A stretch of 30,212 nucleotides of DNA from Candidatus Dormiibacterota bacterium (GCA_003151665.1 PLYD01000180.1:1-30212); one strand, 5' to 3'; numbered from the stretch's first letter, positions 1 through 7,935 are shown. The notes: generated by a model from the letters alone, not told the origin. Numbers and translations are program-made.

Positions 1-1103
1 TGAGCCACGACGGAGTTCTGGAGCTCGATGGACGCAAGGTGCGGATCCGCCGCGTGCACCTCGAGGAGGACACGGGCAAGCTCGTGCACGCGGGTGACAA
101 GCTGCACATGGCCAAGGAGTCGTTCGTCGACCTCAACCGCGCGGGCATCCCGCTGATGGAGATCGTGAGCGAGCCCGACCTGCGCTCCGCGGACGAGGCG
201 CGCGATTACGCCGTGGCGCTGCGCACGCTGCTCCGCACGATCGGTGCGTCGGAGGCGGAGATGGAGAAGGGCCAGCTGCGCGCGGAGCCGAACATTTCGA
301 TCAGGCGTATAGGCAGCGAAGAGCTGGGCGTGAAGACCGAGCTCAAGAACATCAACTCCTTCCGCGCGCTGCACCGCGCGATCCAGTTCGAGGTGGCGCG
401 CCAGGTCGAGCTGGTGGAATCGGGTGGCACCGTGTTGCAGGAGACGCGGGGCTGGTCGGAGGCCGAGCAGCGCACGTTCTCGCAGCGCAGCAAGGAGTTC
501 GCGGAGGACTATCGCTACTTCCCAGAACCGGACCTACCGCCGCTCGAGCTGGACCCGCAGTGGATCGAAGCGCTTCGCATCGCCCTGCCCGAGATGCCGG
601 GTGTTCGGCGTTCTCGCCTGATCTCCGAATACGGCCTGCCCGCCGCCGACGCCGGCCTGATCACGGCCGATGTCATGTTGGCGAACCTGTTTGAGGCCGC
701 GGTCAAGGCGGGAGCGCAAGCGAAACCGACCGCGAACTGGATCATCGGCGAGGTTGCGCCCTCGCGCAAGCTGCCGACCCCGGCGGTCCTGGCCGACGTC
801 GTGAAGCTGGTTTCCGGCGGCAGCATCACGCGAGACCAGGGCCGTCAGGTGCTGAGCGAATCGCTGAGTAGCGGCCGCGCTCCGGCCGAGATCGTCGCTG
901 AGCGGGGCTTCGCCCAGGACAACGATGAATCGTCGGTGCGAGCGATCGTTGAGGCGGTGATCACCGCGAACCCACGAGCGGTCGAGGATTACAAGGCCGG
1001 CAAAAAGCAAGCGCTTGGCGCGCTGATGGCCGATGTCAAGAAGCGCGCTCCCCAAACGAACCCAAAGGTGGCGAACGAGCTGCTGGTGAGGCTCATCGGC
1101 TAG
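1..1103 (+). CDS. gatB: Asp-tRNA(Asn)/Glu-tRNA(Gln) amidotransferase subunit B, 5'-truncated
   Basis: GatB is the kinase/transamidase subunit of the GatCAB complex, which converts Glu-tRNA(Gln) and Asp-tRNA(Asn) to the amidated forms in the cytoplasm. The frame is already open at base 3 and the gene begins upstream of the window, so about 366 C-terminal residues are present of the roughly 480 usual for the family. Visible family signatures are VDLNRAGIPLMEIVSEPD, the ELKNINSF segment and RYFPEPDLPPL. A helical tail of the GatB/YqeY type ends in NPKVANELLVRLIG. A GTG at 39 is internal, not a start. The stop is TAG at 1101-1103. The neighbouring SDR gene is convergent, 42 bp away, and I see no terminator hairpin between them. 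Confidence 0.97.
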   Translation, partial: SHDGVLELDGRKVRIRRVHLEEDTGKLVHAGDKLHMAKESFVDLNRAGIPLMEIVSEPDLRSADEARDYAVALRTLLRTIGASEAEMEKGQLRAEPNISIRRIGSEELGVKTELKNINSFRALHRAIQFEVARQVELVESGGTVLQETRGWSEAEQRTFSQRSKEFAEDYRYFPEPDLPPLELDPQWIEALRIALPEMPGVRRSRLISEYGLPAADAGLITADVMLANLFEAAVKAGAQAKPTANWIIGEVAPSRKLPTPAVLADVVKLVSGGSITRDQGRQVLSESLSSGRAPAEIVAERGFAQDNDESSVRAIVEAVITANPRAVEDYKAGKKQALGALMADVKKRAPQTNPKVANELLVRLIG

Positions 1104-1145
1104 CGTTACCGCGCTCGGGTGGCGTCCAGATATGAAGCCTGACTG

Positions 1146-1976
1146 CTAGGCACCACCGCGCTGGTTGGACTCCGGCGAGTCGGTGAACCCGTACTCCGCG
1201 GCGAGCTCCTTGACCGTGACGTGCGTACCTGTTTTTTCCATTACGTTCGGATCCGCGGCCAGGGCCGCAATTGATCGCCCGTTATAAATCGGCGCCGCGC
1301 TGCGGCTGATGTCGGGATACCGCTTCGGGTCGTCGACGACATCCTCCGTTCTGGTGAAGCCGGGCCAGACGGAAATGGATGCGATGTTGTGGGGGCGGAG
1401 CTCTGCTGCCATGTCGGAGACGAGCTTCTCGACTCCGGCTTTGCCGACCCCGTACGCGACATTGCCCACGTACTGAATGGCCCCGCCTGACGAGATACAG
1501 ACGATCATGGCGCCACCCGTTTCGATCATCAACGGCGCGGCGAACGCGCTGGCCACGTAGTGAGAGCGCAGGCCGACGTTGTTGAAGGAGTCCCAGAACT
1601 TGACCGGCACCTCCCAGAACGGTCGCAGCTCCCAAAAGGAGGCCACGCCCGGTGGCAGCTCAGAGCGCTGAGGCGTCGACATCACGTTGTTGACCAGCAC
1701 GTCGAGGCGGCCGTGCTCGGCGCGGACAAGATCGAAAACGGCTTTGACCTGAGCGTCGTCGGCGTGATCGCACCTGACGGCGACGCCTTTGCCGCCGAGG
1801 GCGTCGATCTCCCGCACTGTTTGAATGAGCGAGCCGCGCGGGTCATCTGAGCTCTCGAGGCTGCGTCCGGTGACATACACAGTGGCCCCGGCCTCACCCA
1901 ATCCAAGCGCGATGCCTTTGCCCACGCCCCGACTTGCGCCAGTGACGACCGCGACCTTTCCGTCGAGCGCGCCCAC
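1146..1976 (-). CDS. SDR-family NAD(P)-dependent oxidoreductase (DHRS1-like)
   Basis: This is a short-chain dehydrogenase/reductase of 276 residues, a cytoplasmic Rossmann-fold enzyme whose substrate cannot be told from sequence. The nucleotide-binding TGASRGVG motif is at residues 12-19. The NNV motif follows LDVLV, a catalytic Ser sits in CISSGG, and YGVGK (Tyr175, Lys179) completes the active site. The insert around RPFWEVPVKFWD and the tail FTRTEDVV resemble the DHRS1 subgroup. The frame stays open to 2171, but homologous sequence begins at GALDGKVAVV. The GTG at 1976 fits that and lies 7 nt after a TATCGT hexamer, so I take it as a leaderless start. An AAGGAG at 1997-2002 is too far away to serve it. 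Confidence 0.9.
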   Translation of the reverse strand: MGALDGKVAVVTGASRGVGKGIALGLGEAGATVYVTGRSLESSDDPRGSLIQTVREIDALGGKGVAVRCDHADDAQVKAVFDLVRAEHGRLDVLVNNVMSTPQRSELPPGVASFWELRPFWEVPVKFWDSFNNVGLRSHYVASAFAAPLMIETGGAMIVCISSGGAIQYVGNVAYGVGKAGVEKLVSDMAAELRPHNIASISVWPGFTRTEDVVDDPKRYPDISRSAAPIYNGRSIAALAADPNVMEKTGTHVTVKELAAEYGFTDSPESNQRGGA

Positions 1977-1983
1977 AGCGGCA

Positions 1984-1989
1984 ACGATA
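1984..1989 (-). promoter_or_regulatory. Candidate -10 (TATCGT) for a leaderless SDR transcript
   Basis: TATCGT on the minus strand ends 7 nt before the GTG start of the SDR gene. This is the distance at which transcription would begin at the start codon. No clear -35 is visible. Confidence 0.4.
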
Positions 1990-2106
1990 AGCAATCTCCT
2001 TGCGGCGCTTGACGGCATCTCAGCCGGTTGGCTGGGTGGGCGGGCGCCGGCAGGGCGAGTAGGCTTGGGCGGTTGATGAACGGTCCCAATTTGAGGAGTA
2101 CGCCAT

Positions 2107-2388
2107 ATGTCGATCGCCGAAGTCATTGAGCTGCCGAGGGGCAGCAAGGAAAAATACGACGAGGTAATCAAGGAGGCGGGGCTCTCAGGCTCGATGCTTG
2201 CGCCAGGTCAGCTCGTCCACTTCGCCGGCCCTTTGCAAGGTGGTGGCTGGCAGATTTTCAATGTGTGGGAGTCGCAGGCCGCGTCTGACGAATGGGAGAA
2301 GGTCCTTCGACCTGCGCGTGTCAAGGCCGGATTGCCGGCTGTGATCCCGCCCACCAAGGTGTTTGAGGTGCATCGCCTGGCGAAATAG
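2107..2388 (+). CDS. Small protein, possibly a dimeric alpha/beta-barrel domain
   Basis: A 93-residue cytoplasmic protein with no signal peptide or membrane segment. A strong Shine-Dalgarno GAGGAG lies 8 nt before the ATG at 2107. The layout suggests a short helix-strand fold: an N-terminal strand, a YDEVIKEAGL helix, then GGWQIFNVWES, SDEWEKVLRP and a closing strand FEVHRL. That pattern recalls the ABM/ferredoxin-like dimeric barrel proteins annotated as hypothetical in actinobacteria. This is a structural guess only and no catalytic residues are evident. It is transcribed divergently from the SDR gene, and the 130 bp between the two starts holds no obvious operator. Confidence 0.75.
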   Translation: MSIAEVIELPRGSKEKYDEVIKEAGLSGSMLAPGQLVHFAGPLQGGGWQIFNVWESQAASDEWEKVLRPARVKAGLPAVIPPTKVFEVHRLAK

Positions 2389-2439
2389 CCGGCAGGCTTT
2401 CGTCGAGCGGCCACAACACGCCGAATGCCGTGCTTCTCT

Positions 2440-2445
2440 TAGCCT
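2440..2445 (+). promoter_or_regulatory. Candidate -10 (TAGCCT) for a leaderless PHP transcript
   Basis: TAGCCT ends 6 nt before the GTG at 2452. No Shine-Dalgarno precedes that codon, so leaderless initiation is the simplest reading. Confidence 0.4.
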
Positions 2446-2451
2446 TGTCCA

Positions 2452-3243
2452 GTGCCACCACCTCCCGACATGCACGTGCATACCGAGTGGTCGTGGGACG
2501 CGCCTCGCGGGCACATGGAGCGCAGCTGTGAGCGCGCGATCGAGATCGGGCTGCCCGCCCTGGCCTTCACCGAGCACGCGGACTGGGCTCTCGTGCACGA
2601 AGGGCAGCACTCGGTTGACATCGTCGGTTATCTCGACGCCGTCGAGCGATGTCGGGCCAAGTTCAAGGGGCTGCGCATCCTCACCGGGGTTGAGCTCGGC
2701 GAGCCGCACTTGTTTCCGCGTGAAACCGCCGAGGTCCTGGCGGCCGCGCCGCTGGACCATGTGCTCGGATCCATCCACAGCATCCGGATCGGTGGTGAGT
2801 TGCTCGACGCCAGCCAGTTCCGAAAGAAAGAGGGTCTCGACTTTCCGAATGCTGTGCGTGAGTACTTTCGCGAGACTCTTGCAATGGTTGACAGCGACCA
2901 GCCTTTCGAGACTATTGCGCACATCGACTACCCGAAGCGCTACTGGATCGACGGCGCAGCGCCGTACCGCGAGGAGGACTACGAGGAGGAGATCCGGGCG
3001 ATCCTTTCCTCGGCAGTGCGCAGCGGTAGGGTCCTCGAGGTGAACACCACGCGCGGCTCCATACTCTGCCCCGACCTCAGCGTTGTGAGGTGGTGGCGAG
3101 AGCTGGGCGGACAGGCGGTGTCGTACGGAAGCGACGCGCACCAGCCGGACAAGGTGGGGATGGGTTTCGACCTGGCGACGCAGATGGTGCAGGCCGCCGG
3201 CTTCAAGCCCGCCAAAGATCCGATGGCGCTCTGGCGCCGGTGA
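2452..3243 (+). CDS. PHP-domain phosphoesterase, histidinol-phosphatase-like
   Basis: A 263-residue PHP-family metal-dependent phosphoesterase, closest in layout to HisK-type histidinol phosphatases. Metal-binding motifs are visible: HVHTEWSWD (His8, His10), FTEHADW (Glu41, His42), a GVELGE strand, DHVLGSIHSI, IAHIDYPKRY and the C-terminal SYGSDAH. These are the expected ligands of a trinuclear site. Whether it works in histidine synthesis or on another phosphomonoester is open, since no his gene is nearby. The GTG at 2452 is preferred because of the TAGCCT hexamer; ATG at 2470 is an alternative that still keeps the first His motif. The TGA stop overlaps the GTG of the next gene by 4 nt, so the two are translationally coupled. 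Confidence 0.88.
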   Translation: MPPPPDMHVHTEWSWDAPRGHMERSCERAIEIGLPALAFTEHADWALVHEGQHSVDIVGYLDAVERCRAKFKGLRILTGVELGEPHLFPRETAEVLAAAPLDHVLGSIHSIRIGGELLDASQFRKKEGLDFPNAVREYFRETLAMVDSDQPFETIAHIDYPKRYWIDGAAPYREEDYEEEIRAILSSAVRSGRVLEVNTTRGSILCPDLSVVRWWRELGGQAVSYGSDAHQPDKVGMGFDLATQMVQAAGFKPAKDPMALWRR

Positions 3244-4475
3244 TCCTGAAGCCGACCTCGCCCGCGCACGGTGGTGCGAGCATCGCGCGCGACGACGAGG
3301 GCAGGGTGTGGCTGGTCAACTACGCGCTGCCGGGCGAGGTGGTGGAGGCCGAGCCGCGTGGAAAGCAGGGCGGGGTGGCGGCGGCTGCGACCACGCGGGT
3401 AATCGAGGCGTCGCCCAACCGCGTGGAGCCTCGCTGTCCTTATTTCGGCGCATGCGGGGGCTGCCAGTGGCAGCACGCTTCATATCCGCATCAGCTGGAG
3501 CTGAAGCGGCAGGTGGTGGAGGAGGCCTGGGCGCGCGCCGGGTTGCGATTGCCACCCGACACGCCGGTTCTGGGCATGGACGACCCGTGGCGGTATCGGA
3601 TTCGCGGTGAGTTCGAGGCGGTGCCCACGGGCGACGGTTGGCGTTTTGGGTTCCACCGGCTGCGCTCTCATGCCGTGCTGCCGATCGCAACGTGCGACAT
3701 CCACAACCTGCGCATCGAGAAGGCGCTGCCGGCGTTCGCACAGGCGGCGGGCGAGCTGCACCTGACAAACCTGCAGAACCTGCTGCTCACGATCGAGCCA
3801 AACGGCAAAGGCCTTTTGTGGCGGCTGCGCCATAAGGGCAAGGAGCCGGTGTGGCCGCGAGACGAGTTCGCGCGGCGGGTGGGAGAGCTGCTGCCGGACC
3901 AGGTGCTGCTGGACGATGCCATGACTCTGGACTTCTGGGACATGAGCTTTCGGGTGCGCAGCGACACCTTCGTGCAGACCAATTACCAGCAGATGCTCGT
4001 GCTTTACCAAACAGCCCTGGACATGCTCGCGGTGGGGGAGGAGGACCATGTCCTCGACCTGTATGCGGGTATCGGGACAATTTCGGTGGCGGTGGCGCGA
4101 GCGTGCGCGGGGGTCACGGCGATCGAAGAAAATCCGCGAGCCGTGCAGCTTGGACATCTGAACGCGAGGATCAACTCGGCGAAGGTCGAGTACCTGATCG
4201 GAAAGGTCGAGACGGTGCTGCGTCAGGTCCGCATGGGACGGCACCAGGCGGCGATCCTGGATCCACCACGTGCGGGGTGCGAGCCGGCCGCGCTGGGGGA
4301 GCTGTTAAGGCTGGGGCCAGAATGGTTGGTCTACGTGTCCTGCGAGCCGTCAACCCACGCGAGGGATCTGATCGCGCTGGTCAGGGGCGGCTACAGGATC
4401 AGGAGAGCCGCGATCGTGGACATGTTCCCGCAGACGTACCACATCGAGACTGTCGCGCTGTTGCAGCGAAGCTAG
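3240..4475 (+). CDS. rlmD: 23S rRNA/tRNA (uracil-C5)-methyltransferase, RlmD/TrmA family
   Basis: A 411-residue SAM-dependent RNA m5U methyltransferase. An N-terminal TRAM-like segment (ASIARDDEGRVWLVNYALPGE) is followed by an iron-sulfur site with Cys66, Cys72 and Cys75 in CPYFGACGGCQW and Cys152 in IATCDIH. The SAM-binding core has DLYAGIGTISVAVA, the motif DPPRAGC and the catalytic nucleophile Cys368 in VYVSCEPS. Conservation of all four cluster cysteines favours the RlmD/RumA branch, though the exact uridine modified cannot be read from sequence. The frame is open upstream to 3090, but GTG at 3240 overlaps the stop of the PHP gene (GTGA), which decides the start. The stop shares a CTAG with the convergent SRPBCC gene. 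Confidence 0.93.
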   Translation: MILKPTSPAHGGASIARDDEGRVWLVNYALPGEVVEAEPRGKQGGVAAAATTRVIEASPNRVEPRCPYFGACGGCQWQHASYPHQLELKRQVVEEAWARAGLRLPPDTPVLGMDDPWRYRIRGEFEAVPTGDGWRFGFHRLRSHAVLPIATCDIHNLRIEKALPAFAQAAGELHLTNLQNLLLTIEPNGKGLLWRLRHKGKEPVWPRDEFARRVGELLPDQVLLDDAMTLDFWDMSFRVRSDTFVQTNYQQMLVLYQTALDMLAVGEEDHVLDLYAGIGTISVAVARACAGVTAIEENPRAVQLGHLNARINSAKVEYLIGKVETVLRQVRMGRHQAAILDPPRAGCEPAALGELLRLGPEWLVYVSCEPSTHARDLIALVRGGYRIRRAAIVDMFPQTYHIETVALLQRS

Positions 4476-5320
4476 GTTTTCGGTGGATCCGACTCGGTGT
4501 TCTCGAGGATCTGCTTCAGATTGATCCAGCCTGACTGGCGCGTAGCTATCATCTGCCGCCGCGCTTGTGGCATTCGCAATGCCGCCCCAACCAGGGCCAG
4601 GTTGAAGCTGACCTCCGATTCAAACCGAGCGCTGAGAAGGGTGCCGCCGTCGGCGGGGGTAAATGTGATGGCGTCGAGGTTCGGAGTGGAACCGGATGTG
4701 ACACGAGATGTCACCCGGCTGTCGGGTTCGTAGTCGACGATCCCTCCGATCGCCTCCCAGGTCGTCGCCGGCGTCAGCTGCATTTTGGCGCGGAACTGGG
4801 TACCCGGGCCGACTGGCCCATCCGTGATCTTTTCGACCGAAAGCACTGTGGGCATATAAAGGGGCTCGTTCTGAGAATCCGCCACGAAAGAAAACACAGT
4901 GACGGAGTCTCGTTGGATCAGAAGGCTGGTCTCAACCTTCACGCGCCTCAACGAAGGGGGAGTCCACAGAAGAACCCACAAGGCCGCGACGCCAACCATG
5001 AACAGACCAACCGTTGGAGATATGGCGGCCGCTACGAGGAGAGCTACAAGGCCGATAACGAAAGCCAACGCCAGCAGGATCGACCTGCCCTGACGCTCAA
5101 ACCGCCGTACGTCGACTGGCTGACTTGGCTTGGGTGCTAGGGACAGTCCTCGAATCGCTAATACCCCTCCCGGGATGCCGAGGAACAGCGGCGAGAGCTC
5201 AGCCCAGTGCCAGAGCGAGCCGGATTGCAGCCCGACACCAGCCGCAATGGCGATCATCGCCATGGGGACGGCGAGGATCAGTAGGAGAAGGGGAGCCTGC
5301 AACCGTTGAGAGGCGGCCAT
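4472..5320 (-). CDS. Membrane protein with a C-terminal SRPBCC domain
   Basis: A 282-residue protein. The first half holds about four hydrophobic helices: APLLLLILAVPMAMI, the segment around SPLFLGIPGGVLAI, SILLALAFVIGLVALL and VGLFMVGVAALWVLL. The second half starts at VKVETSLLIQRD and has the layout of a START/SRPBCC (polyketide cyclase-like) lipid-binding fold: SVTVFSFVADSQN, GPGTQFRAKM, then DGGTLLSARFESEV and a long C-terminal helix. The function is unknown; a membrane-tethered ligand-binding or lipid-handling role is an inference. GTG at 5332 is possible, but it overlaps a TACAGT hexamer, so ATG at 5320 is chosen. Its stop TAG shares the palindrome CTAG with the convergent methyltransferase gene. 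Confidence 0.82.
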   Translation of the reverse strand: MAASQRLQAPLLLLILAVPMAMIAIAAGVGLQSGSLWHWAELSPLFLGIPGGVLAIRGLSLAPKPSQPVDVRRFERQGRSILLALAFVIGLVALLVAAAISPTVGLFMVGVAALWVLLWTPPSLRRVKVETSLLIQRDSVTVFSFVADSQNEPLYMPTVLSVEKITDGPVGPGTQFRAKMQLTPATTWEAIGGIVDYEPDSRVTSRVTSGSTPNLDAITFTPADGGTLLSARFESEVSFNLALVGAALRMPQARRQMIATRQSGWINLKQILENTESDPPKT

Positions 5321-5330
5321 GCGGTTTCCC

Positions 5331-5336
5331 ACTGTA
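5331..5336 (-). promoter_or_regulatory. Candidate -10 (TACAGT) for the SRPBCC gene
   Basis: TACAGT on the minus strand ends 10 nt before ATG 5320. This would give a leader of only a few bases. No -35 is recognisable. Confidence 0.3.
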
Positions 5337-5356
5337 AGTGGGCTGGTCGAAGAAGC

Positions 5357-5461
5357 TTAGAAGGCGTTCAGGTTGTGGCTTAGCTTCAGGAGGGCGAGGC
5401 GAAGACGACCAGGGCGTAGCTGTCTAACCGCGAATGCCAGAGCGGGCCTCAGCAGCAGCAC
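5357..5461 (-). CDS. Short conserved peptide ORF, copy 2 (VLLLRP...PGRLRLA)
   Basis: Reading from GTG 5461 gives a 34-residue frame with VLLLRPALAF near its start and PGRLRLALLKLSHNL near its end. It aligns without gaps to the frame at 6043-6138, with 16 of 31 positions identical and several codons differing only by synonymous changes. The similarity continues 12 codons upstream, starting at CGTAAC, although no ATG/GTG/TTG lies there. It is on the same strand as the interrupted membrane protein gene and overlaps its 3' end in another frame. No ribosome binding site is visible. It could be a small protein, or the remnant tail of a duplicated gene. The family is unrecognised. Confidence 0.4.
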   Translation of the reverse strand: MLLLRPALAFAVRQLRPGRLRLALLKLSHNLNAF

Positions 5462-5955
5462 GTGTGGTCCAACGTTGAGAAGACGTTTGCAGTTACGGGC
5501 ACCGAGGGGGCAATTCTACACGTCGGCCCCCCCTTGGGTTTATTGAGGGCCGGTGCGGAGTATCGCCAGAGGACCGCGAGCAGGAGGAGCCCGATCACAG
5601 GAACCGCGAGCAGCCCGATGTTGATGTTCAGCACGTCATAGCCGTGCTGATTCTGCAGACCGATGAGGGCCACGACGTTTGCGACCTCGACCACGGCTAG
5701 GACCGGCAAGCCAAAACCGCGGCTGCGGAGAAAAAATACAAGGAAGCCGGCGATGGTGAGGGCGAACATCGAGGCGGTGACCCGGTAAAGCTGCTCGTGC
5801 TGAGCGAGCTCGGCGGGCGTGTAAGCGGGCCCGAACTGATCCTGCGAACGAAGGGCGAGGTAGACGATGCCAACGATGCCCTAGATCAGGATTTCACCGA
5901 TGGCGACCAGGGCGAGGAAGACCAGGAGGACCCGCCTTTGTTCCTTGGAGGCCAT
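5449..5955 (-). pseudogene. Four-helix membrane protein gene interrupted by an in-frame TAG
   Basis: From ATG 5955 the frame reads MASKEQRRVLLVFLALVAIG and continues EILI, then a TAG at 5881-5883 (codon 25), then GIVGIVYLAL in the same frame without further interruption to 5449. The stop falls in the middle of the first hydrophobic helix. The rest contains three more helices, including MFALTIAGFLVFFL and INIGLLAVPVIGLLLLAVLW. A CAG-to-TAG change would explain it. The downstream part could be restarted at ATG 5769 to give a 106-residue protein. Near the 3' end is a run of seven G (minus strand); with six the protein would end at a TAA 31 nt before the GTG of the short peptide frame. Pseudogene or sequencing error; function unknown. 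Confidence 0.7.
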
Positions 5956-6042
5956 GGCGCGCCTATTCTCGCGCGGGGAGGCTGATTAGTCTGCTTCGGT
6001 TTTGGTGGGGAGGTTGGGCTCCCCAGCTGCGGACGGTCTGGG

Positions 6043-6138
6043 TTAGAGGCCGTGCCCGAAGCGGACGGCTGCGAGGCGCAGGCGGCCCGGACCAATTGAC
6101 TTGATGAAGATCTTCAGGAAGGGCCTCAGTAGCAGCAC
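6043..6138 (-). CDS. Short conserved peptide ORF, copy 1 (VLLLRP...PGRLRLA)
   Basis: Reading from GTG 6138 gives a 31-residue frame, VLLLRPFLKIFIKSIG followed by PGRLRLAAVRFGHGL and TAA. It is related to the frame at 5357-5461. The shared pattern is VLLLRP, Leu at position 8, PGRLRLA at 17-23, His29 and Leu31. The GTG sits 31 nt after the TAA of the aminotransferase gene, and the tail frame is +1 relative to that stop (tcg TAA c read as cgt aac). Codon differences between the copies at PGRLRLA are mostly synonymous, which argues for selection on the peptide. No Shine-Dalgarno is visible, so expression is uncertain. Confidence 0.4.
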   Translation of the reverse strand: MLLLRPFLKIFIKSIGPGRLRLAAVRFGHGL

Positions 6139-6169
6139 ATCAACCCAAACGCGGGCGGTGCGGGGAACG

Positions 6170-7339
6170 TTACGAACGCAGCTTCACGAACTCGGCCAGG
6201 CGGCCGACGCCCTCTCGCAGGTCCTGGTCGGAGCTGGCCAGGCTGATCCTGACCGCGTCCTTGCCAACCTCCCCAAAAGCGGAGCCCGGAGCGACCGAAA
6301 CGCCCTTCTTCCTCAGGAGCTCGAATGCGAAGGCACGCGAGTCGAGACCGCTGGGGGAGACGTCGGCCATCACATAGAAGGCGCCCGCAGGCTCGGCGAT
6401 GAAGAGGCCGGCCTCACGCAGCAGGTCGATAACGAGGTCGCGCCGCCGACGGTAGGCCATGACCATCTCCGTCACGCAATCCTGTGGCCCATCCAGCGCG
6501 GCCTCGGCTGCGACCTGGCTGATGGTCGAGGTGCAGGACGAGTTCGACTCGAGCACCTTGGTCACCGTGTCGATGAGCTCCGCGGAGCCGGCGACGTAGC
6601 CGAGGCGCCAGCCGGTCATCGAGTAGGTTTTGGAGAAGGTGAAGACCGAGGCAATGCGTGGATCGTCGGGCGCGAGGCTGGCGGGGCTGGTCCAGGTGCC
6701 GTCGAGCACGATCTGGTCGTAGCACTCGTCGCTGATCATCCAGAGGTTGTGGCGCTGCGCGAGCTCGACGAGCTCCTCGATCGTCCTGCGCGGGTAGATC
6801 GCACCGGTCGGGTTGTTGGGGCTGTTGACCACGAGCAACTTGGTGCGCGGGTTGATGAGGCGGGCGAGGGCGTCGAGGTCGGGCTGAAAGCCGTCCGCGG
6901 GGCGGCAGGGGTAGAAGACGCCCCTGGCGTCGGTCCAGGACAGCATCATCCGAAAGTTGGGCCACCCGGGGTCGGGGAGCAGGACCTCGTCGCCGTCCTC
7001 GAGCACAGAGGCGAACACGGCGGCGATGGCGCCCACGCCGCCTGGGGTGCAGGCGATACGGTCGGGCGTGACGTGGATCCCGTTTACGCGCGCGAGCTTG
7101 GCGGCGAGCTTCTCGCGGAGGGAGAGTAGGCCCTGCGTGTGGGTGTAGTAGGTCTTGCCCTCGTCGATGGCGCGCTTGCCGGCGTCGCCGATGTGCTCGG
7201 GGGTCCGGAAGTTGGGCTGACCGACATCGAGACGGATGGCACCGGTCGTGCGGAGCGCCTCGTTGGCGATCTCGCGAATCCCGGAGTGGTGACCCTCAGC
7301 GGGCCCGTGCGCGAGAGGAGGCAGAGAGAGTCGAGCCAC
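6170..7339 (-). CDS. Class I/II PLP-dependent aminotransferase
   Basis: A 389-residue fold-type I aminotransferase of the aspartate aminotransferase superfamily, cytoplasmic. Visible elements are the N-terminal RLDVGQPNF, the cofactor phosphate region TPGGVGAI, the NSPNNPTG loop, DECYDQIV, and the PLP-binding Lys237 in FTFSKTYSMTGWRLGY. The C-terminal substrate Arg is in DAVRISLASS. Length and motifs are intact. Substrate preference (aspartate, aromatic or branched-chain) cannot be decided here, and no pathway gene is adjacent. The start GTG 7339 has no Shine-Dalgarno but lies 8 nt after TACGAT, consistent with a leaderless message. The gene is followed on the same strand by the short peptide frame at 6043-6138. 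Confidence 0.93.
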   Translation of the reverse strand: MARLSLPPLAHGPAEGHHSGIREIANEALRTTGAIRLDVGQPNFRTPEHIGDAGKRAIDEGKTYYTHTQGLLSLREKLAAKLARVNGIHVTPDRIACTPGGVGAIAAVFASVLEDGDEVLLPDPGWPNFRMMLSWTDARGVFYPCRPADGFQPDLDALARLINPRTKLLVVNSPNNPTGAIYPRRTIEELVELAQRHNLWMISDECYDQIVLDGTWTSPASLAPDDPRIASVFTFSKTYSMTGWRLGYVAGSAELIDTVTKVLESNSSCTSTISQVAAEAALDGPQDCVTEMVMAYRRRRDLVIDLLREAGLFIAEPAGAFYVMADVSPSGLDSRAFAFELLRKKGVSVAPGSAFGEVGKDAVRISLASSDQDLREGVGRLAEFVKLRS

Positions 7340-7347
7340 TGCTGTTT

Positions 7348-7353
7348 ATCGTA
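7348..7353 (-). promoter_or_regulatory. Candidate -10 (TACGAT) for a leaderless aminotransferase transcript
   Basis: TACGAT on the minus strand ends 8 nt before GTG 7339. The same hexamer precedes the lipoprotein start at 7948. Confidence 0.4.
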
Positions 7354-7403
7354 GTGTCATTGGCGACCCCGACAGAGCCGCGGCGGGGGCCCCGCGCGAC
7401 TGA

Positions 7404-7781
7404 TCAGTTGACTGTGTCGGGTGGCTTGGGCTTAGCCGCGGGTGGGGTGGCTGCCTGTAGGTCGGCCACCGCCGAGCGCGCGGCGTCGATGAGCTTGCGC
7501 ATCTCCTCCTGCATCTCGGCAGTTGAGGCCATGGTGGATGCGGGCGGCTCCGAGCTGAACGGCACCACGACTACCTGGCGCACCACGTTCTCGCCGCCGC
7601 CGCCGCCACGCTGCCCGCTCATTAACGGGTCTTTATCCACCGGCCTCATGCTGTCCGAGCCCGCCGGGACGAAACGCGACTTCACAGGATCGAACAGGTC
7701 CTGGTCGACCTGGACTCCGTAGAAGGCTGCCTTGTCGAGGGAGGTCGGGATGTATCCGGTCGCGTTGTATTCGAGGCGCAT
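7404..7781 (-). CDS. Hypothetical protein with a Gly run and a Pro-rich tail
   Basis: A 125-residue frame from ATG 7781. There is no signal peptide or membrane helix. The first 50 residues (MRLEYNATGYIPTSLDKAAF onward) look like ordinary folded protein. They are followed by a GQRGGGGGE linker, a strand-like VVRQVVVVPF, a helix EMQEEMRKLIDAARSAVADL and a disordered tail rich in Pro and Lys. I do not recognise a family. The upstream region has only a weak AGGA and no -10-like hexamer, so the start is uncertain. It lies divergent to the lipoprotein gene, with 166 bp between starts. Protein-like composition in the first half supports it as a real gene, but without homology evidence. Confidence 0.5.
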   Translation of the reverse strand: MRLEYNATGYIPTSLDKAAFYGVQVDQDLFDPVKSRFVPAGSDSMRPVDKDPLMSGQRGGGGGENVVRQVVVVPFSSEPPASTMASTAEMQEEMRKLIDAARSAVADLQAATPPAAKPKPPDTVN

Positions 7782-7935
7782 GTCCGGCGACGGTTCCTGA
7801 CTCGAAGCTCACCTGCACCACTTTGCCGGTGGCCCAGGCCCCACTCCTTTTGATGACAGGCGTCTGGTTCGGCTACCGCAGCCGACGATCGCTTCGGCCC
7901 CCACGAGAACACGCGGCGGTCGCCCGCGCTCGCCC

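Noticed and set aside
6007..6024. Hairpin GGGGAG/CTCCCC as terminator of the aminotransferase
   Set aside because: The stem is only 6 bp and no T-rich tract follows it on the minus strand, so support is insufficient.
6101..7129. 342-codon plus-strand open frame
   Set aside because: It is antisense to the aminotransferase gene, has low-complexity Gly/Val/Asp/Glu-rich composition and no start signals.
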